In this document: positions 47,299 to 59,512 of the stretch, in pieces | Position numbering within the stretch: position 1 is the stretch's first letter | Layout of the letters: each line of letters starts with the position of its first letter | Assembly (NCBI GenBank): GCA_947044405.1 | Contig: CAMRHE010001108.1 | Location: 1-64,000, forward strand | Reading direction: 5' to 3' | DNA length: 64,000 nucleotides | Origin: Leptodactylus fallax | Lineage: Eukaryota; Chordata; Amphibia; Anura; Leptodactylidae | Notes under the pieces: model-generated | The model's input: only the letters and a program-made list of their open reading frames with translations | Told to the model about the DNA's origin: nothing | Database searches by the model: none | Position numbers and translations under genes: made by a program

Positions 47299-47562
47299 TC
47301 TAGTGGAGATGAGCTGCAGAGCTGTGCGTCCTCTCTGCTGTGCCAGCCTCATGCTAATGAGGGGCATCCAGGGGGGAGCGAGGCCCAGGACACAGGCGCC
47401 ACAGCCCCCAGCACTCGCCCCCACCCTGGGAACAGCCGCTGGACATTTACATGTTAATGGGACTGGCCACAGACTGACAACTGCAGTCCTGGAACCGACG
47501 CCTGACAACCCGGCATCAGCTCTGCAAGAGGAAATCTGCAAAAATAGTGACTCACACAACCA
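47299..47562 (-). promoter_or_regulatory. C17orf58: Candidate 5' UTR/promoter region of C17orf58
   Basis: The only unique sequence upstream of the start codon before the 77-bp array begins. No TATA box or CpG-rich stretch is obvious; an octamer-like atgctaat is at about 47350. Assigned by position only. Confidence 0.3.
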
Positions 47563-49345
47563 GTGTCAGTATACACTGCGCTGTACGACCAGTAGTGAGG
47601 TCAGATACAGGGTTATTATACGATGGTTATATGTATGAAGCGCACACCTGGTGTCAGTATACACTGCGCAGTACGACCAGGATACAGGGCTATTATACGA
47701 TGGTTTATATGTATGAAGCGCACACCTGGTGTCAGTATACACTGCGCAGTACGACCAGGATACAGGGCTATTATACGATGGTTATATATGTATGAAGCAC
47801 ATACCTGGTGTCAGTATACACTGCGCGGTACGACCAGGATACAGGGTTATTATACGATGGTTATATGTATGAAGCGCACACCTGGTGTCAGTATACACTG
47901 CGCGGTACGACCAGGATACAGGGCTATTATACGATGGTTATATGTATGACGCGCACACCTGGTGTACACCCAGTCCCAGGATACAGGCTAAAGGCGCAGT
48001 ACGCCCGACCAGGATACAGGGCTATTATACGATGGTTATATGTATGAAGCGCACACCTGGTGTCAGTATACACTGCGCAGTACGACCAGGATACAGGGCT
48101 ATTATACGATGGTTATATATGTATGAAGCGCATACCTGGTGTCAGTATACACTGCGCGGTACGACCAGGAGGAGATACAGGGTTATTATACGATGGTTAT
48201 ATATATGTAGGGTGAAGCACACACCTGGTGTCAGTATACACTGCGCGGTACGACCAGGATACAGGGCTATTATACGATGGTTATATGTATGACGCGCACA
48301 CCTGGTGTCAGTATACACTGCGCAGTGCGACCAGGATACAGGGCTATTATACGATGGTTATATATATGAAGCACACACCTGGTGTCAGTATACACTGCGC
48401 AGTACGACCAGGATACAGGGCTATTATACGATGGTTATATGTATGAAGCGCACACCGGTGTCAGTATACACCGGGCCCAGGATACAGGGTTATTATACGA
48501 TGGTTATATATATGTAGGATAGTGAAGCACATACCTGGTGTCAGTATACACTGCGCAGTACGACCAGGATACAGGGCTATTATACGATGGTTATATGTAT
48601 GAAGCGCACACCTGGTGTCCAACCCAGTACGACCAGGATACAGGGCTATTATACGATGGTTATATGTATGAAGCGCACACCTGGTGTCAGTATACACTGC
48701 GCAGTGCGACCAGGATACAGGGCTATTATACGATGGTTATATATATATGAAGCACACACCTGGTGTCAGAACACACCAGGATACAGGGCATTATACGATG
48801 GTTATATATATATGAAGCACACACCTGGGTCAGTATCCGCGCAGGCGCCCGGGAACAGGGCTATTATACGTGGTTATATATATATGAAGCACATACCTGG
48901 TGTCAGTATACACTGCGCGGTACGACCAGGATACAGGGCTATTATACGATGGTTATATATATATGAAGCACACACCTGGTGTCAGTATACACTGCGCAGT
49001 ACGACCAGGATACAGGGCTATTATACGATGGTTTATATGTATGAAGCGCATACCTGGTGTCAGTATACACTGCGCAGTACGACCAGGATACAGGGCTATT
49101 ATACGATGGTTATATGTATGAAGCGCACACCTGGTGTCAGTATACACTGCGCAGTGCGACCAGGATACAGGGTTATTATACGATGGTTATATGTATGTAG
49201 GATAGTGAAGCGCACACCTGGTGTCAGTATACACTGCGCAGTACGACCAGGATACAGGGCTATTATACGATGGTTTATATATATGAAGCACACACCTGGT
49301 GTCAGTATACACTGCGCAGTACGACCAGTGGTGAGGTCAGGTACA
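47563..49345. repeat. 77-bp satellite array
   Basis: About 23 copies; the unit includes cacctggtgtcagtatacac, tgcgcagtacgaccaggata and cagggctattatacgatgg. Both outer copies carry the same divergent join (accagtagtgaggtcaga at the left, accagtggtgaggtcagg at the right) not found inside. Confidence 0.95.
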
Positions 49346-49482
49346 CAATATATGTTACATGATGACATCCCATGATTTTATAGCCTGCAGCTGTGGTTAT
49401 GGGGATCATATAAAGTTTGTGCCCCCTCCCCCTTATACCACTAGGCAGCCACATGTTCTCCTGCCGCTGAGCTCCCAGCAGT

Positions 49483-49494
49483 GACACCTACTGG
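49483..49494 (-). promoter_or_regulatory. Weaker CTCF-like motif
   Basis: Minus strand CCAGTAGGTGTC; one mismatch to the core. It has the same orientation as the motif 33 bp away. Confidence 0.2.
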
Positions 49495-49526
49495 CCATAA
49501 GGGGCAGTTACTGTCTGAGGCTTTGT

Positions 49527-49539
49527 CGCCATCTGGTGG
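49527..49539 (-). promoter_or_regulatory. CTCF-like motif
   Basis: Minus strand reads CCACCAGATGGCG, which fits the CTCF core consensus CCASYAGRKGGCR. A match of this length occurs by chance, so binding is unproven. Confidence 0.35.
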
Positions 49540-49669
49540 ATGAAGAAATGCAGTCACGGAGAGAAGAAGCTTCTTACAAGGAAACCTGACAAAAAGAATT
49601 TTATTCTATTAGTTTATAGTCAGAGAAGCAGCAGAAATAAAACAACCAATGTGAGCGATCCTGTGGAGG

Positions 49670-50216
49670 CCAGGGAGGGGTTAAGGGTCTGGTGTTGCAG
49701 CAAATAAGGGGTTAAAACTCATATGTAGTGGCAGGTGAGGGGTTAACACTATTGTAATGAGGCAAGTGAGGAGTTAACACTTGTGTGGCAGCAGGTGAGG
49801 GGTTAATGCTCTTATGTACTGGCAGGTGAGAGGTTAACACTGTAGTGAGGAGGCAGGTGAGGGGTTAATGCTCTTATGTACTGGCAGGTGAGGGGTTAAC
49901 ACTGTATGAAGGAGGCAGGTGAGGGGGTTAATGCTCTTATGTACTGGCAGGTGAGGGGTTAACACTGTATGAAGGAGGCAGGTGAGGGGTTAACGCTTTT
50001 ATGTACTGGCAGGTGAGGGGTTAACGCTTTTATGTACTGGCAGGTGAGGGGTTAATGCTCTTATGTACTGGCAGGTGAGGGGTTAACGCTTCTATGTACT
50101 GGCAGGTGAGGGGTTAATGCTCTTATGTACTGGCAGGTGAGGGGTTAATGCTCTTATGTACTGGCAGGTGAGGGGTTAATGCTCTTCTCTACTGGCAGGT
50201 GAGGGGTTAATGCTCT
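49670..50216. repeat. 31-bp minisatellite
   Basis: About 17 copies; unit ggcaggtgaggggttaatgc then tcttatgtact. Early copies are more diverged than later ones. Confidence 0.94.
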
Positions 50217-50249
50217 TGTGTGATCTCAGACATTGTCAGGAGGCAGAGA

Positions 50250-50801
50250 AGAGGTTATACAATGACACTGCTGCGGCTGCTGAGGGGAGCAGTATATCAA
50301 CCAGGGACAGAAATAAACTTGACAAGCTGATTAGAAGGGCCAGCTCTGTCCTGGGGGAGCCCACTGGACCCAGTGCAGGTGGTGGGTGACAGAAGGATAC
50401 TGTCCGTGGTGAGCTCCATGCAGAAGAAGAAGTCCCATCCCATGCATGAGACTGTGATCGCGCTGGGCAGTACTGTCAGTGACCGACTGCTCCACCCTAG
50501 GTGTGAGAAGGAGCGCTATCGGAAGTCTTTCCTCCCCACCGCGGTTAGGCTGTACAACCAACACCGACCTAAGCGGAGATCATTACACACAGAGAACTGA
50601 AATATCTCTCTGCCTGTTATATCCCCCCCCCCTCTGCTACGTCCTATCTGTCTGTCTGCTATTAATGTAATGCCTCTCACCTTGGAACATTCCTGTACAT
50701 GTTGTATTTGTATTTGTATCTGCTTATCTTTGCTGCTGTAACACACTGAATTTCCCCATTGTGGGACTATTAAAGGACTATTATTATTATTATTATTATT
50801 A
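50250..50801 (+). mobile_element. 5'-truncated LINE 3' end with ATT tail
   Basis: Plus-strand reading recovers the C-terminal tail typical of L2/CR1/Rex-like LINE reverse-transcriptase proteins: KLIRRASSVLGEP, then after a frameshift VVGDRRILSVVSSMQKKKSH, LGSTVSDRLLHPRCEKERYR and KSFLPTAVRLYNQH. A short 3' UTR and a (att)n tail (50780-50801) follow. It is dead. The 5' limit is uncertain. Confidence 0.72.
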
Positions 50802-51060
50802 ATCTCTAGCGGGCGGGTTCACACACCGGGCCCGCTAGGGGTGGTATCCTGTCACGTGCCGGCACACTAGGGGTTAATGCGACATGTCACTGGTTGCCGT
50901 TTCTGTCACAGGCGGCAGTTGAGGGGTTAAGAGCTTTCCCGCCAGGCTGGTAAAACGTCTCCGTTCCGCCGCGCCGCTGGGAGGGGTCACGTGTCCGCTC
51001 CTGTCACATAACGGGACATTCTTCTCACTTTATTGTGTGATTCAAAACGTGATTCTGGAG
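50802..51060. other. GC-rich spacer beside the tRNA gene
   Basis: Contains a short inverted repeat, agcgggc...gcccgct (50808-50836). No gene. Confidence 0.5.
51044..51047 (-). terminator. Pol III T-run terminator of tRNA-Arg
   Basis: TTTT on the minus strand 13 nt after the tRNA 3' end, in the context cgttttgaatc. Confidence 0.7.
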
Positions 51061-51133
51061 CGACCCAGATGGGACTCGAACCCACAATCCCCAGCTCCGG
51101 AGGCTGATGCCTTATCCATTAGGCCACTGGGTC
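51061..51133 (-). tRNA. tRNA-Arg (anticodon CCG)
   Basis: 73-nt eukaryotic tRNA read on the minus strand from gacccagtggcctaatgga to cccatctgggtcg. The acceptor stem pairs 7/7 (GACCCAG with CTGGGTC). The D-loop A box (tggcctaatgg) and T-arm B box (gggttcgagtccc) are intact, and the anticodon loop reads ctCCGga. There is no intron and no encoded CCA. A TTTT pol III terminator lies 13 nt downstream (51047-51044). It reads as a functional gene. Confidence 0.96.
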
Positions 51134-51312
51134 ACCACACGTCTGCCAGCCTCACACACGTTCCTTACGTCTGACGAAAGCGACTGAGGCGGAGGCCCCG
51201 CTCCTTTAATTAATACAGCCAATCATCAGCGACGGAATGAGAAGGAGGCAGCGGATGATGAGACTCCATCTTGTGTGCAGAAGTGTCAGTGACGGCGGGT
51301 GATAGAGAGATA

Positions 51313-51588
51313 GTACAATATATGTGATATAATACTATATATGTGATATAATACTATAAATATATACAGAACCTGCCCGTCATATGTGATATAATACTAT
51401 ATATGTGATATAATACTATATATATATACATAGCCTGCCCCTCATATGTGATATAATACTATAAATATATACAGAACCTGCCCCGTCATATGTGATATAA
51501 TACTATAAATATATATACAGAGCCTGCCCCTCATATGTGATATAATACTATATATATATACTAGAGCCTGCCCCCATATGTGATATAA

Positions 51589-51634
<46 letters not shown>

Positions 51635-51733
51635 CCTGCCCCTCATATGTGATATAATACTATATATATATACAGAGCCTGCCCCCATATGTGATATAAT
51701 ACTATATATATAGAGAGCCTGCCCCCATCATAT

Positions 51734-51770
<37 letters not shown>

Positions 51771-51994
51771 CCTGCCCCCATATGTGATATAATACTATAT
51801 ATATATATAGAGCCTGCCCCCATATGTGATATAATACTATATATATAGAGAGCCTGCCCCCATATGTGATATAATACTATATATATATATAGAGCCTGCC
51901 CCATATGTGATATAATACTATATATATATATAGAGCCTGCCCCCATATGTGATATAATACTATATATTTAGAGAGCCTGCCCCCATTATATGTG

Positions 51995-52037
<43 letters not shown>

Positions 52038-52080
52038 CCTGCCCCCATATGTGATATAATACAATATATAATACAGAACC
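51313..52080. repeat. AT-rich minisatellite with TA expansions
   Basis: About 14 copies of catatgtgatataatactat plus (ta)n plus agagcctgcccc; unit length varies with the TA run (up to about 40 bp of TA). Confidence 0.94.
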
Positions 52081-52509
52081 TACCCCTCGAAAGTGATATG
52101 AGGCTAGGTTTACATCTCTGCCAGGTGTTCATTCTTGTGGACCATCAGAGGACCTCAAAATCGAGGACATGAACTGAGCCCGTAATGGAGTCCATCAGAT
52201 GTTCATTTTTTTTTAACAGAAATAACAAGACAAAAGTCGGGCTTGCTGCACTTTTTCATCTGACAATTTTTTACCAGGGGTGGGATGTAGCCAGTTCTTC
52301 CTGGTTCTGCTGATCTATTTGTTAAAAATACAGCCAGATTGCAGAATCGGGGGGAGAAGAGAAGCCCCACCCTTGTTCTATTAATGGTAGAGCAGGAAGC
52401 GAGGGGTTTCCTGCTCTACCACTTTCTAACTTATAGGCCACACTAGACCTGCTTCGTGCAGGCTGCGCACAGCCGGAGTACACTTACAGCAATGCGCCCA
52501 GATGAAGAC
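52081..52509. other. Unique spacer
   Basis: No gene or repeat array recognised. Confidence 0.4.
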
Positions 52510-55029
52510 GGGGGTATATACAGTATTATTATGGCATCTCATCATCATGTCTGTCAGTGTATACACAGTACTACTACAGCATTAGCTCATCATCATGTGT
52601 GGCAGTGTATATACAGTATTACTATGGCATCATATCATGTCTGTTAGTGCATATACAGTATTCTTATAGCATCATTTCATCATGTCTGTCATAGTATATA
52701 CAGTGTTACTATAGCATCATAACATCATGTCTGTCAGTGTATATACAGTATTACTATAGCATCATAACATCATGTCTGTCAGTGTATATACAGTGTTACT
52801 ACAGCATCATCTCATCATCATGTCTGTCATAGTATATACAGTATTACTATAGCATCATATCATCATGTCTGTCAGTGTATATACAGTATTACTATAGCAT
52901 CATATGTCTGTCAGTGTATATACAGTGTTACTACAGCATCATCTCATCATCATGTCTGTCATAGTATATACAGTATTACTATAGCATCATATCATCATGT
53001 CTGTCAGTGTATATACAGTATTACTATAGCATCATATGTCTGTCAGTGTATATACAGTGTTACTACAGCATCATCTCATCATCATGTCTGTCATAGTATA
53101 TACAGTATTACTATAGCATCATATCATCATGTCTGTCAGTGTATATACAGTATTACTATAGCATCATAACATCATGTCTGTCAGTGTATAAACAGAGTTA
53201 CTACAGCATCATCTCATTATCATGTCTGTCAGTATATATACAGAATTACTTCAGCATCATCTCATCATCATGTCTATCAGTGTATATACAGTATTACTGC
53301 TATATCATCTCATCATCATGTCTATCAGAGTACATACGGTATTACTACAGCAGAATTTCATCATTATGTCTGTCAATGTATATACAGTATTACTACAGCA
53401 TCATCTCATCATCATTTCTGTCAGTGTATATAAAGTATTACTACTACATCATCTCATCATCATGTCTGTCAGTATATATAAAGTATTACTACAGCATCAT
53501 ATCATCATGTCTGTCAGTATATATACAGTATTACTACAGCATCATCTCATCATGTCTGTCAGTGTATATACAGTGTTACTACAGCATCATATCATCGTGT
53601 CTGTCAGTGTATATACAGTGTTACTACAGAATAATGTCATCATGTCTTTCAGAGTATATACAGTATTACTACAGCATCATATCATCAGGTCTGTCAGCGT
53701 TTATACAGTATTGCTACATCATCATCTCATCATCATGTCTGTCAGTATATATACAGAATTACTTCAGCATCATCTCATCATCATGTCTATCAGTGTATAT
53801 ACAGTATTACTGCTATATCATCTCATCATCATGTCTATCAGAGTACATACGGTATTACTACAGCAGAATTTCATCATTATGTCTGTCAATGTATATACAG
53901 TATTACTACAGCATCATCTCATCATCATTTCTGTCAGTGTATATAAAGTATTACTACTACATCATCTCATCATCATGTCTGTCAGTATATATAAAGTATT
54001 ACTACAGCATCATATCATCATGTCTGTCAGTATATATACAGTATTACTACAGCATCATCTCATCATGTCTGTCAGTGTATATACAGTGTTACTACAGCAT
54101 CATATCATCGTGTCTGTCAGTGTATATACAGTGTTACTACAGAATAATGTCATCATGTCTTTCAGAGTATATACAGTATTACTACAGCATCATATCATCA
54201 GGTCTGTCAGCGTTTATACAGTATTGCTACATCATCATCTCATCATCATGTCTGTCAGTGTATATACAGTATTACTACAGCATCATCTCATCATGTCTGT
54301 CAATGTATATACAGTATTACTACAGCATCATCTCATCATCATGTCTGTCAGTGTATATACAGTATTACTACAGCATCATCTCATCATGACTGTCAGTGTA
54401 TATACAGTATTACTACATTATCTCATCATGTCTGTTAGTGTATATACAGTGTTACTACTACATCATCTCATCATGTCTGTTAGTGTATATACAGTATTCT
54501 TATAGCATCATTTCATCATGTCTGTCATAGTATATACAGTATTACTATAGCATCATAACATCATGTCTGTCAGTGTATATACAGTGTTACTACAGCATCA
54601 TATCATGTCTGTCAGTGTATGTACAGTATTACTAATGTATCATCTCATCATTTATGTCCGTGTATATACAGTGTTACTACAGCATCATCTCATTATCATG
54701 TCTGTCAGTATATATACAGAATTACTTCAGCATCATCTCATCATGTCTATCAGTGTATATACAGTATTACTGCTATATCATCTCATCATCATGTCTATCA
54801 GAGTACATACGGTATTACTACAGCAGAATTTCATCATTATGTCTGTCAATGTATATACAGTATTACTACAGCATCATCTCATCATCATTTCTGTCAGTGT
54901 ATATAAAGTATTACTACTACATCATCTCATCATCATGTCTTTCAGAGTATATACAGTATTACTACAGCATCTCATCGTGTCTGTCAGTGTATATACAGTA
55001 TTACTACAGCACCATCTCATCATCATGTA
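52510..55029. repeat. 45-bp minisatellite, left part
   Basis: About 56 copies; the unit includes tcatcatgtctgtcagtgta and tatacagtattactacagca. A 513-bp block (about 53221-53733) is repeated directly after itself (53734-54246), and part of it again near 54690-54940. Confidence 0.95.
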
Positions 55030-56386
55030 CAGTACAGACCAAAAGTTTGGACGCACCTTCTCATTCCAAGAGTTTTCTGTATTTTCATAACTATAAAAAT
55101 TGTAGATTCACACTGAAGGCATCAAAACTATGAATTACCACATGTGGAATTATATACTTAACAAAAAAGTGTGAAACAACTGAAAATATGTCTTATATTC
55201 TAGGTTCTTCAAAGTAGCCACCTTTTGCTTTGATTACTGCTTTGCACACTCTTGGCATTCTCTTGATGAGCTACAAGAGGTAGTCACCTGAAATGGTCTT
55301 CCAACAGTCTGGAAGGAGTTCCCAGAGATGCTTAACACTTGTTGGCCCTTTTGCCTTCACTCTGCGGTCCAGCTCACCCCAAACCATCTGGATTGGGTTC
55401 AGGTCTGGTGACTGTGGAGGCCAGGTCATCTGGCGTAGCACCCCATCACTCTCCTTCTTGGTCACATAGCCCTTACACAGTCTGGAGGTGTTTGGGGTCG
55501 TTGTCCTGTTGGTCCAACTAAACGCAAACCGGATGGAATAGCATGCCGCTGCAAGATGCTGTGGTAACCATGCTGGTTCAGTATTCCTTCAATTTTAAAT
55601 AAATCCCCAACAGTGTCACTAGCAAAGCCCCCCCACACCATCACACCTCCTCCTCCATGCGTCACGGTGGGAACCAGGCATGTAGAGTCCATTCGTTCAC
55701 CTTTTCTGCGTCGCACAAAGACACGGTGGTTGGAACCAAAGATCTCAAATTTGGACTCATCAGACCAAAGCCCAGATTTCCACAGGTCTAATGTCCATTC
55801 CTTGTGTTCTTCTTGTGCTTGTTGCCTGTCCTTAGCAGTGGTTTCCTAGCAGCTATTTTACCATGAAGGCCTGCTGCACACAGTCTCCTCTTAGCAGTTG
55901 TTGTAGAGATGTGTCTGCTGCTAGAACTCTGTGTGGCATTGACCTGGTCTCTAATCTGAGCTGCTGGTAACCTGCGATTTCTGAGGCTGGTGACTCGGAT
56001 GAACTTATCCTCCGCAGCAGAGGTGACGCTTGGTCTTCCTTTCCTGGGGCGGTCCTCATGTGAGCCAGTTTCTTTGTAGCGCTTGATGGTTTTGGCCACT
56101 GCACTTGGGGACACTTTCAAAGTTTTCCCAATTTTTCGGACTGACTGACCTTCATTTCTTAAAGTAATGATGGCCACTCGTTTTTCTTTACTTAGCTGCT
56201 TTTTTTCTTGCCATAATACAAATTCTAACACTCCATTCAGTAGGACTATCAGCTGTGTATCCACCTGACTTCTGAACAACACAATTTATGGTCCCAACCC
56301 CATTTATAAGGAAAGAAATCCCACTTATTAAACCTGACAGGGCACACCTGTGAAGTGAAAACCATTTCAGGTGACTACCTCTTGAA
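55030..56386 (-). mobile_element. Tc1-like transposon, right end truncated
   Basis: The left end starts cagtacagaccaaaagtttg just after a TA, the Tc1/mariner target, and is followed by about 250 bp of long inverted-repeat arm. On the right only the inner piece of the arm remains: 56362-56384 is the inverse of 55276-55298. The outer arm and terminal repeat are missing, and 45-bp satellite follows directly. It sits inside the 45-bp array. Confidence 0.92.
55271..56215 (-). pseudogene. Broken Tc1-like transposase
   Basis: Minus-strand pieces in different frames: a paired helix-turn-helix region (KKQLSKEKRVAIITLRNEGQ, VSPSAVAKTIKRYKETGSHE, RKGRPSVTSAAEDKFI), the DDE core (RRRKGERMDSTCLVP, GGGGVMVWGGFA, GILNQHGYHSILQRHAIPSG) and the C-terminal part (WPPQSPDLNPIQMVWGELDR). 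Frames shift in an A run near the start codon (about 56200), near 55788-55750, and near 55510, where a short deletion removes the stretch before the second catalytic Asp. The third catalytic position (usual SPDLNPIE) is Gln. Not functional. Confidence 0.9.
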
Positions 56387-57901
56387 TTACTCTGTATTAC
56401 TACAGCATCATCTCATCATGTCTGTCAGTGTATGTACAGTATTACTACAGCATCATCTCATCATGTCTGTCAGTGTATGTACAGTATTACTACAGCATCA
56501 TCTCATCATGTCTGTTAGTGTATATACAGTATTACTACAGCATCATCTCCTCATCATGTCTGTCAGTATATATACAGTATTACTACAGCATCATCTCCTC
56601 ATCATGTCTGTCAGTGTATATACAGTATTACTACAGCATCATCTCATCATGTCAGTCAGTGTATATACAGTATTACTAATGTATCATCTCATCATTTATG
56701 TCAGTGTATATGAAGTATTACTACAGCATCATATCATTATCATGTCTGTCAGTATATATACAGTATTACTGCTACATCATTTCATCATCATGTCTATCAG
56801 AGTACATACGGTATTACTACATTATCTCATCATGTCTGTCAGTGTTTATGCAGTTTTACTACAGCATCATGTCTGTCAATGTATATACAGTATTACTACA
56901 GCATCATCTCATCATCATGTCTGTCAGTATATATACAGTATTACGACAGCATCATCTCATCATGTCTGTCAGTGTTTATGCAGTTTTACTACAGCATCAT
57001 CTCATCATGTCTGTCAGTATATATACAGTATTACTACAGCATCACCTCATCATGTCTGTCAGTGTATATACACTATTACTACAGCATCATATCGTGTCTG
57101 TCAGTATATATACAGTATTACTACAGCATCATCTCATCATGTCTGTCAGTGTATATACAGTATTACTACAGCATCATATCATCAGGTCTGTCAGTATATA
57201 TACAGTATTACTACATCAACATCTCATCATCATAACTGTCAGTGTATATACAGTATTAGTACATCAACATCTCATCATCATGTCTGTCAGAGTATATACA
57301 GTATTACTACAGCAGAATTTCATCATGTCTGTCAGTGTATATACAGTATTACTACAGCATCGCCTCATCATCATGTCTGTCAGTGTATATACAGTATTAC
57401 TAATGTTTCATCTCATCATGTATGTCAGCATATATACAGTATTACTACAGCATCATCTCGTCATCATGTCTGTCAGAGTATATACAGTATTACTACAGCA
57501 TCATCTCATCATGTCTGTCAGTGTATATACAGTTTTACTACAGAATAATATGTCTGTCAGTATATATACAGTGTTACTACAGAATAATATCATGTCTGTC
57601 ATAGTACATACAGTATTACTACAGCATCATATCATCATGTCTGTCAGTGTATATACAGTATTACTATAGCATCATCTCGTCATCATGTCTGTCAGAGTAT
57701 ATACAGTGTTACTACAGCATCATCTCATCATCATGTCTGTCAGAGTATATACCGTATTACTACATCAACATCTCATCATCATAACTGTCAGTGTATATAC
57801 AGTATTAGTACATCAACATCTCATCATCATGTCTGTCAGAGTATATAGAGTATTACTACAGCAGAATTTCATCATGTCTGTCAGTGTATATACAGTATTA
57901 C
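56387..57901. repeat. 45-bp minisatellite, right part
   Basis: Continuation of the array at 52510 beyond the Tc1 element, same unit and orientation, about 33 copies. Confidence 0.95.
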
Positions 57902-59512
57902 CAGTGGCGTAACTAGGAATGGCTGGGCCCCAAGGCGAACATTTGACATGGCCCCCCCCCCCCGAACCGCTGCCCCCAATCGCCCCCCCCTGGACCGCCC
58001 CCTCCCCCCCCCCCAAAAAAAAACGCATTCCTGCGCACACTATTATGTGCCATAGTGGCCCCTGCACACAGTATCATGCCCCCATAGTGGCCCCTGCACA
58101 CAGTATCATGTCCCATAGTGACCCCTGCACACACTATTATTCCCCATAGTGGCCCCTGCACACAGTATCATGTCCCATAGTGGCCCCTGCACACAGTATC
58201 ATGTCCCATAGTGGCCCCTGCACACAGTATCATGTCCCATAGTGGCCCCTACACACAGTATTATGCTACATAGTGGCCCCTGCACACAGTATCATGTCCC
58301 ATAGTGGCCCCTGCACACAGTATCATGTCCCATAGTGACCCCTGCACACAGTATCATGTCCCATAGTGACCCCTGCACACAGTATCATGTCCCATAGTGG
58401 CCCCTGCACACAGTATCATGTCCCATAGTGACCCCTGCACACAGTATCATGCCCCATAGTGGCCCCTGCACACAGTATCATGTCCCATAGTGGTCCCTGC
58501 ACACAGTATCATATCCCATAGTGGCCCCTGCACACAGTATCATGCCCCATAGTGGCCCCTGCACACAGTATCATGCCCCATAGTGGCCCCTGCACACAGT
58601 ATCATGCCCCATAGTGGCCCCTGCACACAGTATCATGTCCCATAGTGGCCCCTGCACACAGTATCATGTCCCATAGTGGCCCCTGCACACAGTATCATGT
58701 CCCATAGTGGCCCCTGCACACAGTATCATGCCCCATAGTGGCCCCTGCACAAAGTATCATGTCCCATAATGACCCCTGCACACAGTATCATGCCCCATAG
58801 TGGCCCCTGCACACAGTATCATGTCCCATAGTGGTCCCTGCACACAGTATCATATCCCATAGTGGCCCCTGCACACAGTATCATGCCCCATAGTGGCCCC
58901 TGCACACAGTATCATGCCCCATAGTGGCCCCTGCACACAGTATCATGCCCCATAGTGGCCCCTGCACACAGTATCATGTCCCATAGTGGCCCCTGCACAC
59001 AGTATCATGTCCCATAGTGGCCCCTGCACACAGTATCATGTCCCATAGTGGCCCCTGCACACAGTATCATGCCCCATAGTGGCCCCTGCACAAAGTATCA
59101 TGTCCCATAGTGGCCCCTGCACACAGTATCATGCCCCATAGTGGCCCCTGCACACAGTATCATGTCCCATAGTGGCCCCTGCACACAGTATCATGTCCCA
59201 TAGTGGCCCCTGCACACAGTATCATGTCCCATAGTGGCCCCTGCACACAGTATCATGTCCCATAGTGGCCCCTGCACACAGTATCATGTCCCATAGTGGC
59301 CCCTGCACACAGTATCATGCCCCATAGTGGCCCCTGCACAAAGTATCATGTCCCATAGTGACCCCTGCACAAAGTATCATGTCCCATAGTGACCCCTGCA
59401 CACAGTATCATTCACCATAGTGGCCCCTGCACACACTATTATATGTCCCATTGTGGACCACCCATGAACAATTATTATACTCTGGGGTCTTTTCAGACCC
59501 CGAAGTATAATG
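57902..59512 (+). mobile_element. hAT-like element end with internal array
   Basis: Starts cagtggcgtaactaggaatg, a CAGnGGCG-type end typical of hAT elements, then C-rich sequence and the 31-bp array. Near 59473-59511 a hairpin follows (attatactctggggtc with gaccccgaagtataat). No right terminal repeat was found before the next array, so the element is truncated or longer. No transposase. Confidence 0.6.
58040..59440. repeat. 31-bp minisatellite inside hAT-like element
   Basis: About 45 copies of catagtggcccctgcacaca plus gtatcatgtcc, very uniform. Common variants are atgcccc for atgtccc and gacccc for ggcccc. A block (about 58441-58760) recurs shortly after (about 58780-59100). Confidence 0.95.

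Larger units (their letters stand above)
49346..49669. other. Unique spacer with CTCF-like motifs
   Basis: About 320 bp of non-repetitive sequence between two arrays; see the two motif entries. Confidence 0.5.

Noticed and set aside
47020..47559. 180-residue minus-strand frame as a single gene
   Set aside because: Only the part from 47298 to 47208 (signal peptide) fits a splice donor and the downstream exons. The remainder runs into satellite on one side.
51150..51300. Promoter of a further gene (CCAAT-like gccaatcatc near 51219)
   Set aside because: No exon, CpG island or other promoter mark seen; a single CCAAT is not enough.
56355..57548. 397-residue plus frame beginning KTISGDYLLN
   Set aside because: Chance read-through from the transposon inner repeat into the 45-bp array.
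52456..57912. Frames up to 427 residues (SVYTVLLQHHL) in the 45-bp array
   Set aside because: Period artefact: 45 is a multiple of three and two plus-strand frames are open at once.
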